Source: a virus. Taken from it: 36,970 nucleotides of DNA. Numbering within the stretch: the first letter of the stretch is position 1; each line of letters begins with the position of its first letter. Position numbers and translations under genes: made by a program. The notes beneath the pieces were generated by a model. That model had not been told where the DNA came from and made no database searches. It saw nothing but the letters and a program-made list of their open reading frames with translations. Shown in pieces: positions 13,624 through 19,993 of the stretch. The stretch covers positions 1 through 36,970 of the IMG/VR virus record IMGVR_UViG_3300045006_000163, one strand, 5' to 3'.

Positions 13624-14129
13624 CACTTCTTCTCCTGATAGGCAGGGTTCTTTTGGAGCTCAGGCAGGCGCAGGCCGAACACACGGCAGTGCGCCTTGAT
13701 CCGAGAGCGATAGAAATTCGCCCGGCTGCACGCCTTTTGGTACTTGTCGCGATCACGAGCGGTCACAGCCTCGGCCGCACCAGAAACAGATCCAGCCAAG
13801 TGGGCCACCAGGGCCTCCAGGCGATCCCAGGGGCGGCCATTCAGCGCGGGGTCATCGGGCCGCACCGAAGGGTCGAGCTTGGGCAGCCTTGCCTCTCGCT
13901 CCAGCTCTCGCCTTGCCAGCTCCAGGGCCGTCTTCAGCTCCTCCTTGCGGTCGCACCAGGCCACCCAGGCCCGCTGCTCCTCGGGGCTGCGCAGCTTGAA
14001 CGCCAGATGATCCGGGCGCTTGGCCTGGTGCTCAACCAGGGCCCGCTCCACATCCTCTGGGCAGGCTGCAGAAATACCTACCGGAGCCCACCACCCCTTG
14101 GGCAGCAGGCTTACATCGATTCCCGTCAA
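13623..14129 (-). CDS. Hypothetical protein, 168 residues
   Basis: A TTG start at 14129 is chosen because GAGGTG lies about six bases upstream and the frame opens MTGIDVSLLPKGWWAPVGIS. The centre is a long charged helix (WCDRKEELKTALELARRELE). The C-terminal part KYQKACSRANFYRSRIKAHC is basic and could touch nucleic acid. No family is recognised. It stands before the HD gene, overlapping it by a few bases, within the replication operon. Confidence 0.65.
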   Translation of the reverse strand: MTGIDVSLLPKGWWAPVGISAACPEDVERALVEHQAKRPDHLAFKLRSPEEQRAWVAWCDRKEELKTALELARRELEREARLPKLDPSVRPDDPALNGRPWDRLEALVAHLAGSVSGAAEAVTARDRDKYQKACSRANFYRSRIKAHCRVFGLRLPELQKNPAYQEKK

Positions 14130-14130
14130 T

Positions 14131-14376
14131 TCACACCTCGCATTCCACGGAAAGGGGCAGCGGCACCGCGCCCGTCAGCTCGGCCTTGGCCGCCTCGAAC
14201 TCCACCAGGGCGGCCTCGTCCGAGGCCTCCCACAACTCCTCCACGTGCAGCCGGTATTCTTTCCGGCCCGCCTCGCGCGCCTGCTGCTGCAGCCGCTTCC
14301 ACGTCTTGTAGCGGTGCAGAATCACCTCCACCGCCGCCCGATACCGCGCCTCCGGTCTAGCCTCAAGCTCGGCCAT
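14131..14376 (-). CDS. Small helical hypothetical protein, 81 residues
   Basis: ATG 14376 shares a base with the upstream stop (TGATG). The product is a helix-rich chain (EARPEARYRAAVEVILHRYK, TWKRLQQQAREAGRKEYRLH) with an acidic second half, resembling small phage coiled-coil proteins. Nothing more specific can be seen. It is part of the coupled early operon. Confidence 0.6.
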   Translation of the reverse strand: MAELEARPEARYRAAVEVILHRYKTWKRLQQQAREAGRKEYRLHVEELWEASDEAALVEFEAAKAELTGAVPLPLSVECEV

Positions 14377-14567
14377 CACGGCACCAGGAAGGAAAGCAGG
14401 TAGACCACCACCACGCCCACCAGCAGCTTCACCCAGATGGGAATCTCGCCCACCTGGCACTTGCAGGGCACTAGTCGGCGATGCCACGACCAGTGCTCAT
14501 CCACCACCATTTCCTCCACCACACCAGCGCCGTGGCATAGCTCGCAGGGCTGCTCAGGCTTTTCCAT
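14376..14567 (-). CDS. Zinc-finger protein with a C-terminal membrane helix, 63 residues
   Basis: ATG 14567 lies within the end of the previous gene (14-base overlap). CELCHGAG is a DnaJ-type CxxCxGxG half-site and CKCQVG a second pair, together one zinc site. The C-terminus IPIWVKLLVGVVVVYLLSFL is a single membrane helix. The fusion of a DnaJ-like zinc unit with a membrane anchor is unusual for an early phage gene. The product would sit at the inner membrane; its role is unknown. Confidence 0.6.
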   Translation of the reverse strand: MEKPEQPCELCHGAGVVEEMVVDEHWSWHRRLVPCKCQVGEIPIWVKLLVGVVVVYLLSFLVP

Positions 14568-14787
14568 GGCCAGCCTCAAGCACCACCCGCTGGCACCCCA
14601 CGCACATGCCCGCGTTGCGCTCAATTTCCAGCTCCAGCGGATCGCCACACTCGCAGAGCGGCAGGGCTTCGATCCGGCTGACCGGCACCACAGGCCCGCG
14701 CCCTGAAAGGCCATCCAGCAGGCGGATCAGAGGGCAAGCGACCTTAACTTTGGGCACCAGGCCCGATTCGGTAGAATGAATGTGCAT
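14554..14787 (-). CDS. Zinc-ribbon-like protein, 77 residues
   Basis: ATG 14787 has AGGAG six bases upstream. The first half (MHIHSTESGLVPKVKVACPL, with IRLLDGLSGRGPVVPV) has no known signature. The second half holds LCECGDPLELE and MCVGCQRVVLEAG, a CxC/CxxC ribbon. It is the first gene of the replication operon, 35 bases after a large hairpin in the leader. A regulator of early expression is possible but not shown. Confidence 0.62.
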   Translation of the reverse strand: MHIHSTESGLVPKVKVACPLIRLLDGLSGRGPVVPVSRIEALPLCECGDPLELEIERNAGMCVGCQRVVLEAGHGKA

Positions 14788-14823
14788 ACGCTCTCCTGGC
14801 CCGTCTCTCACCGGGCCGAAGTG

Positions 14824-14852
14824 GAAGCCCCGAGTTCGCACCTCGGGGCTTC
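14824..14852 (+). terminator. Strong 11-bp hairpin upstream of the replication operon
   Basis: Perfect stem GAAGCCCCGAG / CTCGGGGCTTC with a 7-base loop. On the plus strand GTTGTTATT follows, giving a moderate terminator. On the minus strand no T tract follows and the hairpin lies in the leader of the gene at 14787, so there it could instead be an antitermination or mRNA-stability element. No plus-strand gene ends just before it. Confidence 0.5.
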
Positions 14853-14974
14853 GTTGTTATTGGCGGGGCCGTCAGTGGGAAGATGGGGTTACCACACCAA
14901 CCACATCCCAACCGGAGGCCCCATGGGAACTGGCATCATCACCGTTCAAGAAATCGAAGCAGGCATCCCTGAAA

Positions 14975-15424
14975 ATGCGCGCGGGCATCTACTGGTTGAA
15001 GCCGCCCCCCCTATTGGAGGGAGCCTGGCCCGTCATTCAAGCATTCTGGGCTGCTGTTAGCGCCATCCTTCCCAGCATTCGCCTGACAAACCCGGTCCAC
15101 GTCATTTTTGCCAAGAGCCCGTTTTCCATCGACCTCGGGAACAGCAACTTCACATTCACCATCAACGGAGACACCGTGAACATGCACATGGACAACTTCG
15201 TATTCATAGACGTCGTTAAGACATCCGCATATACGAGAAATCTCCAAGTTGCCGCCATTCTTGAAGAGCTGGTCCACGCAATGATGAACATCCCGGACGA
15301 GGTCCTGGTTAAGCATGTGGTAGCTCGACTCTACCCCGGCGTTGGACTCACAAACGGTCCCGATGGACAGCTCGCCTACACCGACCTTGATCTTTCGCCG
15401 ACGCCGAACCAAGCCATACCCTGA
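14975..15424 (+). CDS. Hypothetical plus-strand protein, probably frame-disrupted near its start
   Basis: The intact frame from ATG 14975 encodes 149 residues with a weak ribosome site. A second frame begins at ATG 14923 behind a strong CGGAGG (MGTGIITVQEIEAGIPENAR) and ends at 15060. Dropping one C from the C7 run at 15005-15011 would join the two into a 166-residue protein. The body looks genuine: FSIDLGNSNFTFTINGDTVN, then MHMDNFVFIDVV and a helix AAILEELVHAMMNIPDEVLV that recalls the EExxH helices of small peptidases. No family is assigned. It lies antisense to the early operon, so it may be a moron expressed in lysogeny. Confidence 0.55.
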   Translation: MRAGIYWLKPPPLLEGAWPVIQAFWAAVSAILPSIRLTNPVHVIFAKSPFSIDLGNSNFTFTINGDTVNMHMDNFVFIDVVKTSAYTRNLQVAAILEELVHAMMNIPDEVLVKHVVARLYPGVGLTNGPDGQLAYTDLDLSPTPNQAIP

Positions 15425-15471
15425 GAGCGTCCCTGCGTGTGCATGTATTTTCTCTGCAACAACCACATTGC

Positions 15472-15690
15472 TCAGCAAATAATCACCGCCTTGCTTATCC
15501 ACAATTCCCTCCTTTGGGCATGAGCTTGCGGAGCGTGTGCCGTCGCTGGATGATCCGCAACCAGACGGTTTCCCAACACACGCTGCGGAAGCCCATGGCT
15601 TCCGTACTGCATGACCACGGCGCGCAGCTTAAACACGCTGTCCGCCCAGACCCGTGGCCGTAGATCATCGATTTCAGTCTCTGGGCCGCT
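15472..15690 (-). pseudogene. Open frame without a start, possible remnant continuing the 41-codon gene
   Basis: After the TGA at 15691 the frame runs on as SGPETEIDDLRPRVWADSVF, KLRAVVMQYGSHGLPQ, then less protein-like sequence to TGA 15472-15474. Another frame over 15495-15600 (VCWETVWLRIIQRRHTLRKL) looks more coding-like at the end. This is consistent with a decayed or frameshifted small gene. The evidence is compositional only. Confidence 0.25.
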
Positions 15691-15816
15691 TCACCTTCCA
15701 CACATGGAACGGGTGGCCCTGAGGATTCCGGCCACGCCCTGAAGCGCGCCGATCTTTCGTTTAATCGATTCCAAATTTTCACAGAGCTTCGCCAGGGCCT
15801 CGGCCCATGCGGACAT
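15691..15816 (-). CDS. 41-residue helical peptide after the antirepressor
   Basis: ATG 15816 lies 18 bases after the antirepressor stop; GAAGTGG is a weak ribosome site. The product is one amphipathic helix, MSAWAEALAKLCENLESIKR then KIGALQGVAGILRATRSMCG. The same frame stays open beyond the TGA for another 72 codons (15472-15690), with a plausible protein-like stretch DDLRPRVWADSVFKLRAVVM. It may therefore be the front part of a longer gene broken by a stop. Confidence 0.4.
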   Translation of the reverse strand: MSAWAEALAKLCENLESIKRKIGALQGVAGILRATRSMCGR

Positions 15817-15833
15817 GCCACTTCGAATTCAGA

Positions 15834-16631
15834 TCAGGCGGGAATCAGACTTCCAGCGGCCTGCTTCGCCCGGTAAACCTTCTCGACATGCACCTGGCCC
15901 TTGCCAGTGATCATCACTTTCGAACTGAAGCGATCCACCCCGTGGACATCGGTGTAGGCCAGCTCGATCACCTTGAACAGGCCGCGATCCACCAGATCCT
16001 GGTACGGCAGGTTCGAACCCCGAATCAGGAACCCATTCACCCGCAGGAACTCGAACATTCGGTTCTGGCCCGTGCCTAGGATCTTGGCGAACTCGCCGAT
16101 GGGGATGGCATCATCACTGGAGGCCACGCGGTCGTAGAACCGCGCCTTGGGTTCCAGCACCTGAACCTGACAGGCCAGTTCATTGCGCCGCTCCTCCAGG
16201 TCTGCAGCCATCCGAAGCGCCTCGGAAAGACTTTGGGGAACCCTGAAGCCCTGGGGCTCCACTCTCGGGTTGATGGCCTCGCCCTTCGTCCAGTAGGCCC
16301 AGAGCGCATCGTCGCATTCGGACTGGTAGACCGTGATCCGATTACGCACCTCGGCATCCTTGATCCGGCTCGTCTGGATCGTGGACAGCCAACCCGCCAG
16401 CTTGCGCAGGGGCATGACACAGACTTCCCGAGCTTGGTCATCGCCTGGGACCTGCATCACCATCATGGTGACGCAGAACCTTCCAGCTTCATCCGTCAGC
16501 TTTCGGTGCTGAGGTTGCCACGCCAGTTTCATCCCCTCCACCACGTTCCGCATGGCGACATGGGGCTGACCATCCTTCTCCACCATCAGCAAGGCGGATC
16601 CGTGAAAGTTCATCGTCCTGACCTGGGTCAC
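15834..16631 (-). CDS. Phage antirepressor (P22 Ant N-domain plus KilA-C/ANT-like C-domain)
   Basis: 265 residues. The GTG start at 16631 overlaps the previous stop (GTGA), with GGAGG five bases before. The N-terminal half follows the P22_AR_N pattern: MNFHGSALLMVEKDGQPHVA, then MRNVVEGMKLAWQPQ, VCVMPLRKLAGWLSTI and RNRITVYQSECDDALWAYW. A coiled linker (ADLEERRNELACQVQVLEPK) leads to an ANT/KilA-C-like end: GEFAKILGTGQNRMFEFLR, then NGFLIRGSNLPYQDLVDRG. Such proteins bind or inactivate the prophage repressor. It is the second gene read from the repressor-controlled leftward promoter. Confidence 0.9.
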   Translation of the reverse strand: MTQVRTMNFHGSALLMVEKDGQPHVAMRNVVEGMKLAWQPQHRKLTDEAGRFCVTMMVMQVPGDDQAREVCVMPLRKLAGWLSTIQTSRIKDAEVRNRITVYQSECDDALWAYWTKGEAINPRVEPQGFRVPQSLSEALRMAADLEERRNELACQVQVLEPKARFYDRVASSDDAIPIGEFAKILGTGQNRMFEFLRVNGFLIRGSNLPYQDLVDRGLFKVIELAYTDVHGVDRFSSKVMITGKGQVHVEKVYRAKQAAGSLIPA

Positions 16632-17002
16632 AGGCCCTCCTTCCTAGGGGTGAACACCCCGTTGACCGTGATGCCCCGGGGACCGACCGCGACCATCTGA
16701 GAATCCATCCAGGCTCGAACCTCTTCCCAGCGGTAGCGGCGGCGGTCCACCCCCGGCCACTGGGTCTTCACGCCCTTCTCGATGTAGGAGGGAATTTCAC
16801 CCTGCTCCACCTTCAGACGGAATCCACGCTCCTCGTACATCACCCCCCGGTACTGCCGTATGAGGGAAACCAACTGCTTCCAGGCCACGAATGTTGGGAT
16901 GGGTCCATCCAGCCGGACTTCTGCCAGTCGAGGCCTTCCACGCCGAGGCTTTGCCTTCGGCTCCTGGGGTTCAGGGCAATCCACACGGTCTCCTGTGAGC
17001 AC
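16628..17002 (-). CDS. Small DNA-binding-like regulator read from the repressed promoter
   Basis: 124 residues from GTG 17002; GTG 16984 (AGGAG close by) is an alternative start. The N-terminal part is rich in Pro, Lys and Arg (KAKPRRGRPRLAEVRLDGP), AT-hook-like. The middle FVAWKQLVSLIRQYRGVMYE and the end YIEKGVKTQWPGVDRRRYRW followed by EEVRAWMDSQ resemble the winged-helix arrangement of excisionase/AlpA-like and Cro-site proteins. It is the first gene of the leftward early unit, divergent from the repressor, where a Cro or excisionase equivalent is expected. Its role is inferred. Confidence 0.6.
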   Translation of the reverse strand: MLTGDRVDCPEPQEPKAKPRRGRPRLAEVRLDGPIPTFVAWKQLVSLIRQYRGVMYEERGFRLKVEQGEIPSYIEKGVKTQWPGVDRRRYRWEEVRAWMDSQMVAVGPRGITVNGVFTPRKEGL

Positions 17003-17059
17003 AAAATTTGGGGGTACCAGTCTAAGTTTGATCCAGAGGATCGAAGATCGGATGGAATG

Positions 17060-17088
17060 ATCATCTGTAAAAACCCTTACACGTTCAA
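17060..17088 (-). promoter_or_regulatory. Early leftward promoter with operator in its spacer
   Basis: On the minus strand TTGAAC (17088-17083), 17 bases, then GATGAT (17065-17060). The spacer consists almost exactly of the palindrome TGTAA-N6-TTACA, so repressor bound there would block RNA polymerase. It would drive the regulator at 16628 and the antirepressor. Confidence 0.55.
17066..17081. promoter_or_regulatory. Repressor operator O1, TGTAAAAACCCTTACA
   Basis: Inverted repeat TGTAA-N6-TTACA in the intergenic space between repressor and early regulator. A second copy differing at one base lies in the repressor gene. The match of both arms and of the centre points to binding sites for the repressor encoded alongside. 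Confidence 0.65.
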
Positions 17089-17117
17089 GCAAAAAATTTT
17101 ACAAACAAGGCTACTCA

Positions 17118-17528
17118 ATGGCAGATAGCGAAGAGTTCGAAAACAGGCTTAAGATAGCAATGGAAAAAAAAGGTGTAAAAACCTTTACAGAGCTTGCGCG
17201 CATCGCAGACATTAGCCGCCCAACCCTCCACAACGCAGTCAAAAACGGAGGAATCAGGAACACTGCAACCCGCGCCCAGGTTGCAAATGCCTTGGGTGTC
17301 CGCACCGCGTGGCTCAAGGACGGCACTGGCCCCATGCAAGCCGAGGAGCTAACCCAAGTAGACACAGTGCCGCCTGACGCCATTCTTGCCATCAGCTGGG
17401 CCAAGCGATTCAACGACACGATGGAACTGGGCCTGAATGCCCTCCAGATCGGGCACCTCGGCATGGATCTCTGCGACATGCAGAGATCCATGCCACAAGC
17501 ATCGACGCCATCCCCACCGAGGCCATGA
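17118..17528 (+). CDS. HTH (XRE/CI-type) repressor, C-terminus frame-disrupted
   Basis: 136 residues as read from ATG 17118. An N-terminal HTH is clear: LKIAMEKKGVKTFTELARIA, then DISRPTLHNAVKNGG and RAQVANALGVRTAWLKDGTG, ending just before a short linker. There is no LexA-type peptidase domain, so the length is below that of classical CI and control by antirepressor rather than RecA is likely. After about residue 115 the chain degenerates (RSMPQASTPSPPRP). The -1 frame from about 17475 gives a convincing end, EIHATSIDAIPTEAMKAFIE then RATSKKK, stopping at 17566, two bases before the integrase ATG. The switch coincides with a perfect palindrome. Confidence 0.85.
   Translation: MADSEEFENRLKIAMEKKGVKTFTELARIADISRPTLHNAVKNGGIRNTATRAQVANALGVRTAWLKDGTGPMQAEELTQVDTVPPDAILAISWAKRFNDTMELGLNALQIGHLGMDLCDMQRSMPQASTPSPPRP
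17174..17189. promoter_or_regulatory. Repressor operator O2, TGTAAAAACCTTTACA
   Basis: Second copy of the TGTAA-N6-TTACA palindrome, 108 bp from the first and inside the 5' coding part of the repressor gene. Looping between the two sites would permit cooperative binding and autoregulation. Confidence 0.6.
17460..17494. repeat. Perfect palindrome with 15-bp arms and 5-base loop in the repressor 3' region
   Basis: GGCATGGATCTCTGC, GACAT, GCAGAGATCCATGCC. It is the most perfect dyad in the window and lies where the repressor frame appears to switch. It may be a product of template-switch mutation, or an RNA hairpin controlling translation of the end of the repressor and the following integrase. 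Confidence 0.9.
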
Positions 17529-17568
17529 AGGCCTTCATTGAGCGCGCCACCTCCAAGAAGAAATAGCC

Positions 17569-18798
17569 ATGGGAAGACAGCCCAAACAGAGCCTTGGAGA
17601 AGTCCGCAACGGCTTGGTGCAGTACGTCGAAAATGGTACCTGGCACTACATGGTCAAATGGCGTGGCCATGTGTTGCGCGGCGACACTAAATGCCGCAGT
17701 CAGGCAAACGCCAAAGAATGGCTGTCGAAAGAGCGGGAGCGCTGGGCCAACGAAGAGCACGAACAGCCAGAGAAGCCCATTCCCACCCTGCGCGAAACAT
17801 GGGAAGCCTGGGAGAAAGTGAAGACGCCCGTTGTCTCATCCACCCACGTCCGCTACATGAAGGGCGTGGTCTTCACCCATGCCGAAAAGTATCTAGACCG
17901 CCCCCTCACCGAGCTCACCACCGAAGCCATAGAGATGCTGCGTGCGGAATACCTGACATCCGAAGGCAGGGGCTTCAAAAAATACCCCAAGGATGGCCTG
18001 AAGGAAGGCGAAAAGGCGCATGCCGTGCGCAAACACAGCGAGGGCGGTGCCAACAAGATGGTAGGCCAGCTCCGAGCCATCACGGGCTGGGCCGTCGAAA
18101 CAGGAAGAATCTCGGCCTGCCCCTTCAAGCTCAGAAAGCTGAAGGTATCCCTGGAGGCCAGCCCCGTGCTGTGGCCTGAGCAGGTGCCGACCTTCCTGGC
18201 TGAAGTCGACACGATCCGCAAGGAACGCAAGGGAGACCTGTTTCCCCATGCGGGAATCGCTGCCCGACTGATGATCGGCCTGGGCATCCGCGAGAACGAG
18301 GCCTTGCACGCTGAATGGGATCGCATCGACTGGCGGCGGGGGATTTTTACCGTGGCCATGGCGCGAAGCACTCACAAAAAAGTGAAGGACCGCGCCATCA
18401 GGGAAATTCCCATCCCCTCATGGCTGATGGCCTATCTCAAACAGTGGTGGGGATTCCAGGGCCATCCATCCAGAGGCCTGCTGCTCGTCTCCAGGAAGGG
18501 GAAACCCCACGGAGAGGGCGCCACCGGCAAGGCCACTGCCCTGGGGGGCGCCAAGCTCGAAATCATCGGACTGACGCCCCACTGCCTGCGGAAGACATTC
18601 GCCACCGGCCACTGGGAAATTGGCACCCCTCTATCCCAGATCGCCCAGATGATGGGCCACGAAGACCCCCAGATCACCTTCAAACACTACATCGTTGAGC
18701 GAAAGAAAGACCAAGCCGAGGCCCAGGAACGTTTAGCCCAAGCCATGGGCTTCCCGATCACCGGTACCGATAGGGTTCAGATCAAAACAGACGAATAA
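17569..18798 (+). CDS. int: Tyrosine recombinase (integrase) next to attP
   Basis: 409 residues from ATG 17569. The N-terminal region holds a beta-rich arm-binding-like domain (GLVQYVENGTWHYMVKWRGH), then a core-binding domain (about 70-190, PTLRETWEAWEKVKTPVV). The catalytic set is complete: R241 (GLGIRENEAL), H338 and R341 (HCLRKTFATG), H364 (MMGHEDP) and Y374 (FKHYIV). It starts two bases after the -1-frame end of the repressor and stops about 45 bases before the tRNA-derived attP. This makes it the likely enzyme for integration at that tRNA. It shares only the catalytic pattern with the recombinase at 5598. Confidence 0.95.
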   Translation: MGRQPKQSLGEVRNGLVQYVENGTWHYMVKWRGHVLRGDTKCRSQANAKEWLSKERERWANEEHEQPEKPIPTLRETWEAWEKVKTPVVSSTHVRYMKGVVFTHAEKYLDRPLTELTTEAIEMLRAEYLTSEGRGFKKYPKDGLKEGEKAHAVRKHSEGGANKMVGQLRAITGWAVETGRISACPFKLRKLKVSLEASPVLWPEQVPTFLAEVDTIRKERKGDLFPHAGIAARLMIGLGIRENEALHAEWDRIDWRRGIFTVAMARSTHKKVKDRAIREIPIPSWLMAYLKQWWGFQGHPSRGLLLVSRKGKPHGEGATGKATALGGAKLEIIGLTPHCLRKTFATGHWEIGTPLSQIAQMMGHEDPQITFKHYIVERKKDQAEAQERLAQAMGFPITGTDRVQIKTDE

Positions 18799-18841
18799 AA
18801 TCAAAACCTTACAAATAAACAAATAACGCAAAACCCGGAAC

Positions 18842-18888
18842 CACTCATAACCGCTTGGTCCACGGTTCGAATCCGTGTGGGGCCACCA
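18842..18888 (+). other. attP: attP core: 3' half of a CAT-anticodon tRNA, ending CCA
   Basis: The stretch reads as anticodon loop CTCATAA, 3' anticodon strand CCGCT, variable TGGTC, T stem-loop CACGG-TTCGAAT-CCGTG, acceptor strand TGGGGCC, discriminator A and CCA. No 5' tRNA half precedes it (the bases before do not pair), so it is not a whole gene. Copies of tRNA 3' ends beside an integrase are the usual phage attachment cores. Integration would rebuild a host elongator tRNA-Met or tRNA-Ile2 gene. Confidence 0.85.
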
Positions 18889-18891
18889 CGA

Positions 18892-18923
18892 AAACCCCCG
18901 TCACCATTGGGTTTCGGGGGTTT
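18892..18923 (+). terminator. Rho-independent terminator just after attP
   Basis: Stem AAACCCCCG / CGGGGGTTT with a 14-base loop, followed by GCCTTTTCC. It ends the repressor-integrase unit and may also terminate the reverse gene at 18959, which points toward it. It lies directly after the tRNA-like core and might be copied from the host tRNA terminator. Confidence 0.6.
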
Positions 18924-18958
18924 GCCTTTTCCGAAAACCAATGATCTGAATTTGAATT

Positions 18959-19276
18959 TCAACCATTTTTAACCGTTCTAAGTATTGAAAAACATGCATC
19001 AACCGTTTCGCGTGTTCCGATAGAGTTCAGCGAACTGCGCATCACCCGGGCCGCAAACGCCTCCAGCTCGCCCCGACAGAACTCCCCACTCGCCATCTCG
19101 GAAAAGACCTCAGAGGCCCCACGCGCCCCAGGGTGCCCCGATAGCGCCTGAATGGAAGATCGATCACCGGCGACAGCTCCACTCAGGCTAGTCCACCCCG
19201 TCTGGTCCCAGAACCGCCCAGCCGCCTCTGGATCGTTTTTTGGGCAGGGCTTCGCCTCGCCTGTTAAGGCATCCAT
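18959..19276 (-). CDS. Hypothetical protein divergent from the TetR-like regulator, 105 residues
   Basis: ATG 19276 has GGAGG five bases upstream. The chain begins MDALTGEAKPCPKNDPEAAG, continues through a Gly/Ser-rich middle and ends in helices (GELEAFAARVMRSSLNSIGT, RETVDACFSILRTVKNG). No family is recognised. It converges on the integrase and diverges from the TetR-like gene, with a palindrome in the intergenic space, so its expression may be under that regulator. It could be a lysogenic-conversion gene. Confidence 0.6.
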   Translation of the reverse strand: MDALTGEAKPCPKNDPEAAGRFWDQTGWTSLSGAVAGDRSSIQALSGHPGARGASEVFSEMASGEFCRGELEAFAARVMRSSLNSIGTRETVDACFSILRTVKNG

Positions 19277-19310
19277 CAAAACCTCCGATTAAAGGGTGTT
19301 GAAAGTGAAA

Positions 19311-19332
19311 ACCTTGTGGGAACAAGGGGTTA
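19311..19332. promoter_or_regulatory. Palindrome CCTTGT-GGGA-ACAAGG, candidate TetR-like operator
   Basis: Six-bp perfect arms with further AACC/GGTT symmetry outside. It lies 36 bases upstream of the start at 19276, between it and the TetR-like gene. A consensus TTGACA on the minus strand (about 19400) is found nearby. Size and place fit a TetR-family operator. Confidence 0.45.
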
Positions 19333-19449
19333 ATTCGATCTTACATTCTCGATTCATGATTTTTCCCATGGGTGCAGGCGATATTTTTAACGGCTCGCAA
19401 GTTGTCAAATGTATAGCTTTAACCTGTTTTCATAAGTGCAGGTGAAGTG

Positions 19450-19956
19450 ATGGCGCGGGTTCGAGGAGCAGAGACGGCTGATCATGCAGTGCTGGAGCAC
19501 TCCCGCACACTGCTGCACGCGCACCCGAACCAGGTCACGATCCCCAATGCGGCCCTCGCCTCGGGTCAGACCGAGCGCCGACTCTATGACAGATTTGGCG
19601 GGAATGAGGGTCTGCTGGCTCGGGTCGTGGACCATGAAATCATGGGTATCATGTCGGATTTGACAGTCAGTGTCGTAAACGCACTATCGCCCGAAACCCA
19701 GCATCTGAGCCGTTCTTGGGCTGTTCGCTTGGCATCCATGGATCAGCGACGCGCCATCGTGGCCGCCTGCGTTACTGTTGGCGGATTGGATCGACTCACG
19801 GCCTGGGCTCTGCTGTCCGCTTGCGAGTGGGCCTGCGAGGAACGGCCAGGCACCTGGGAGCTCCGCAGGGTCTTGCGCAGCATGATCGACCGCCTGCTGG
19901 CTCTGTCTTTTCGAGTGAGGGAGGAGACTGATCCAGGAGTGCACCGGAAACGGTAG
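19450..19956 (+). CDS. TetR-like transcriptional regulator
   Basis: 168 residues; ATG 19450 has AGGTG five bases upstream. The N-terminal 60 residues follow the TetR DNA-binding pattern: VLEHSRTLLHAHPNQVTIPN, AALASGQTERRLYDRFGGNE, then GLLARVVDHEIMGI (helix 1, HTH with the F-G turn and helix 4). The remaining 100 residues are helical and would form the ligand or dimer domain, shorter than usual for TetR (about 190-210). A role in regulating the divergent gene is inferred from the palindrome between them. It may be a cargo gene expressed from the prophage. Confidence 0.7.
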   Translation: MARVRGAETADHAVLEHSRTLLHAHPNQVTIPNAALASGQTERRLYDRFGGNEGLLARVVDHEIMGIMSDLTVSVVNALSPETQHLSRSWAVRLASMDQRRAIVAACVTVGGLDRLTAWALLSACEWACEERPGTWELRRVLRSMIDRLLALSFRVREETDPGVHRKR

Positions 19957-19993
19957 TACCGTTTTCCTCGCTCCCCTGCGGTGGAATCGATGG

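Noticed and set aside
15011-15502. Minus-strand frame of 163 codons with AAAGGAGG before a GTG at 15502
   Set aside because: Despite the good ribosome site, the opposite plus-strand frame has a better protein pattern and codon third positions. The minus frame is rich in repeated Val/His and looks like its antisense.
18842-18888. Intact tRNA gene
   Set aside because: Only the 3' half fits. The preceding bases do not supply a D arm, a 5' acceptor strand or a pairing anticodon 5' strand.
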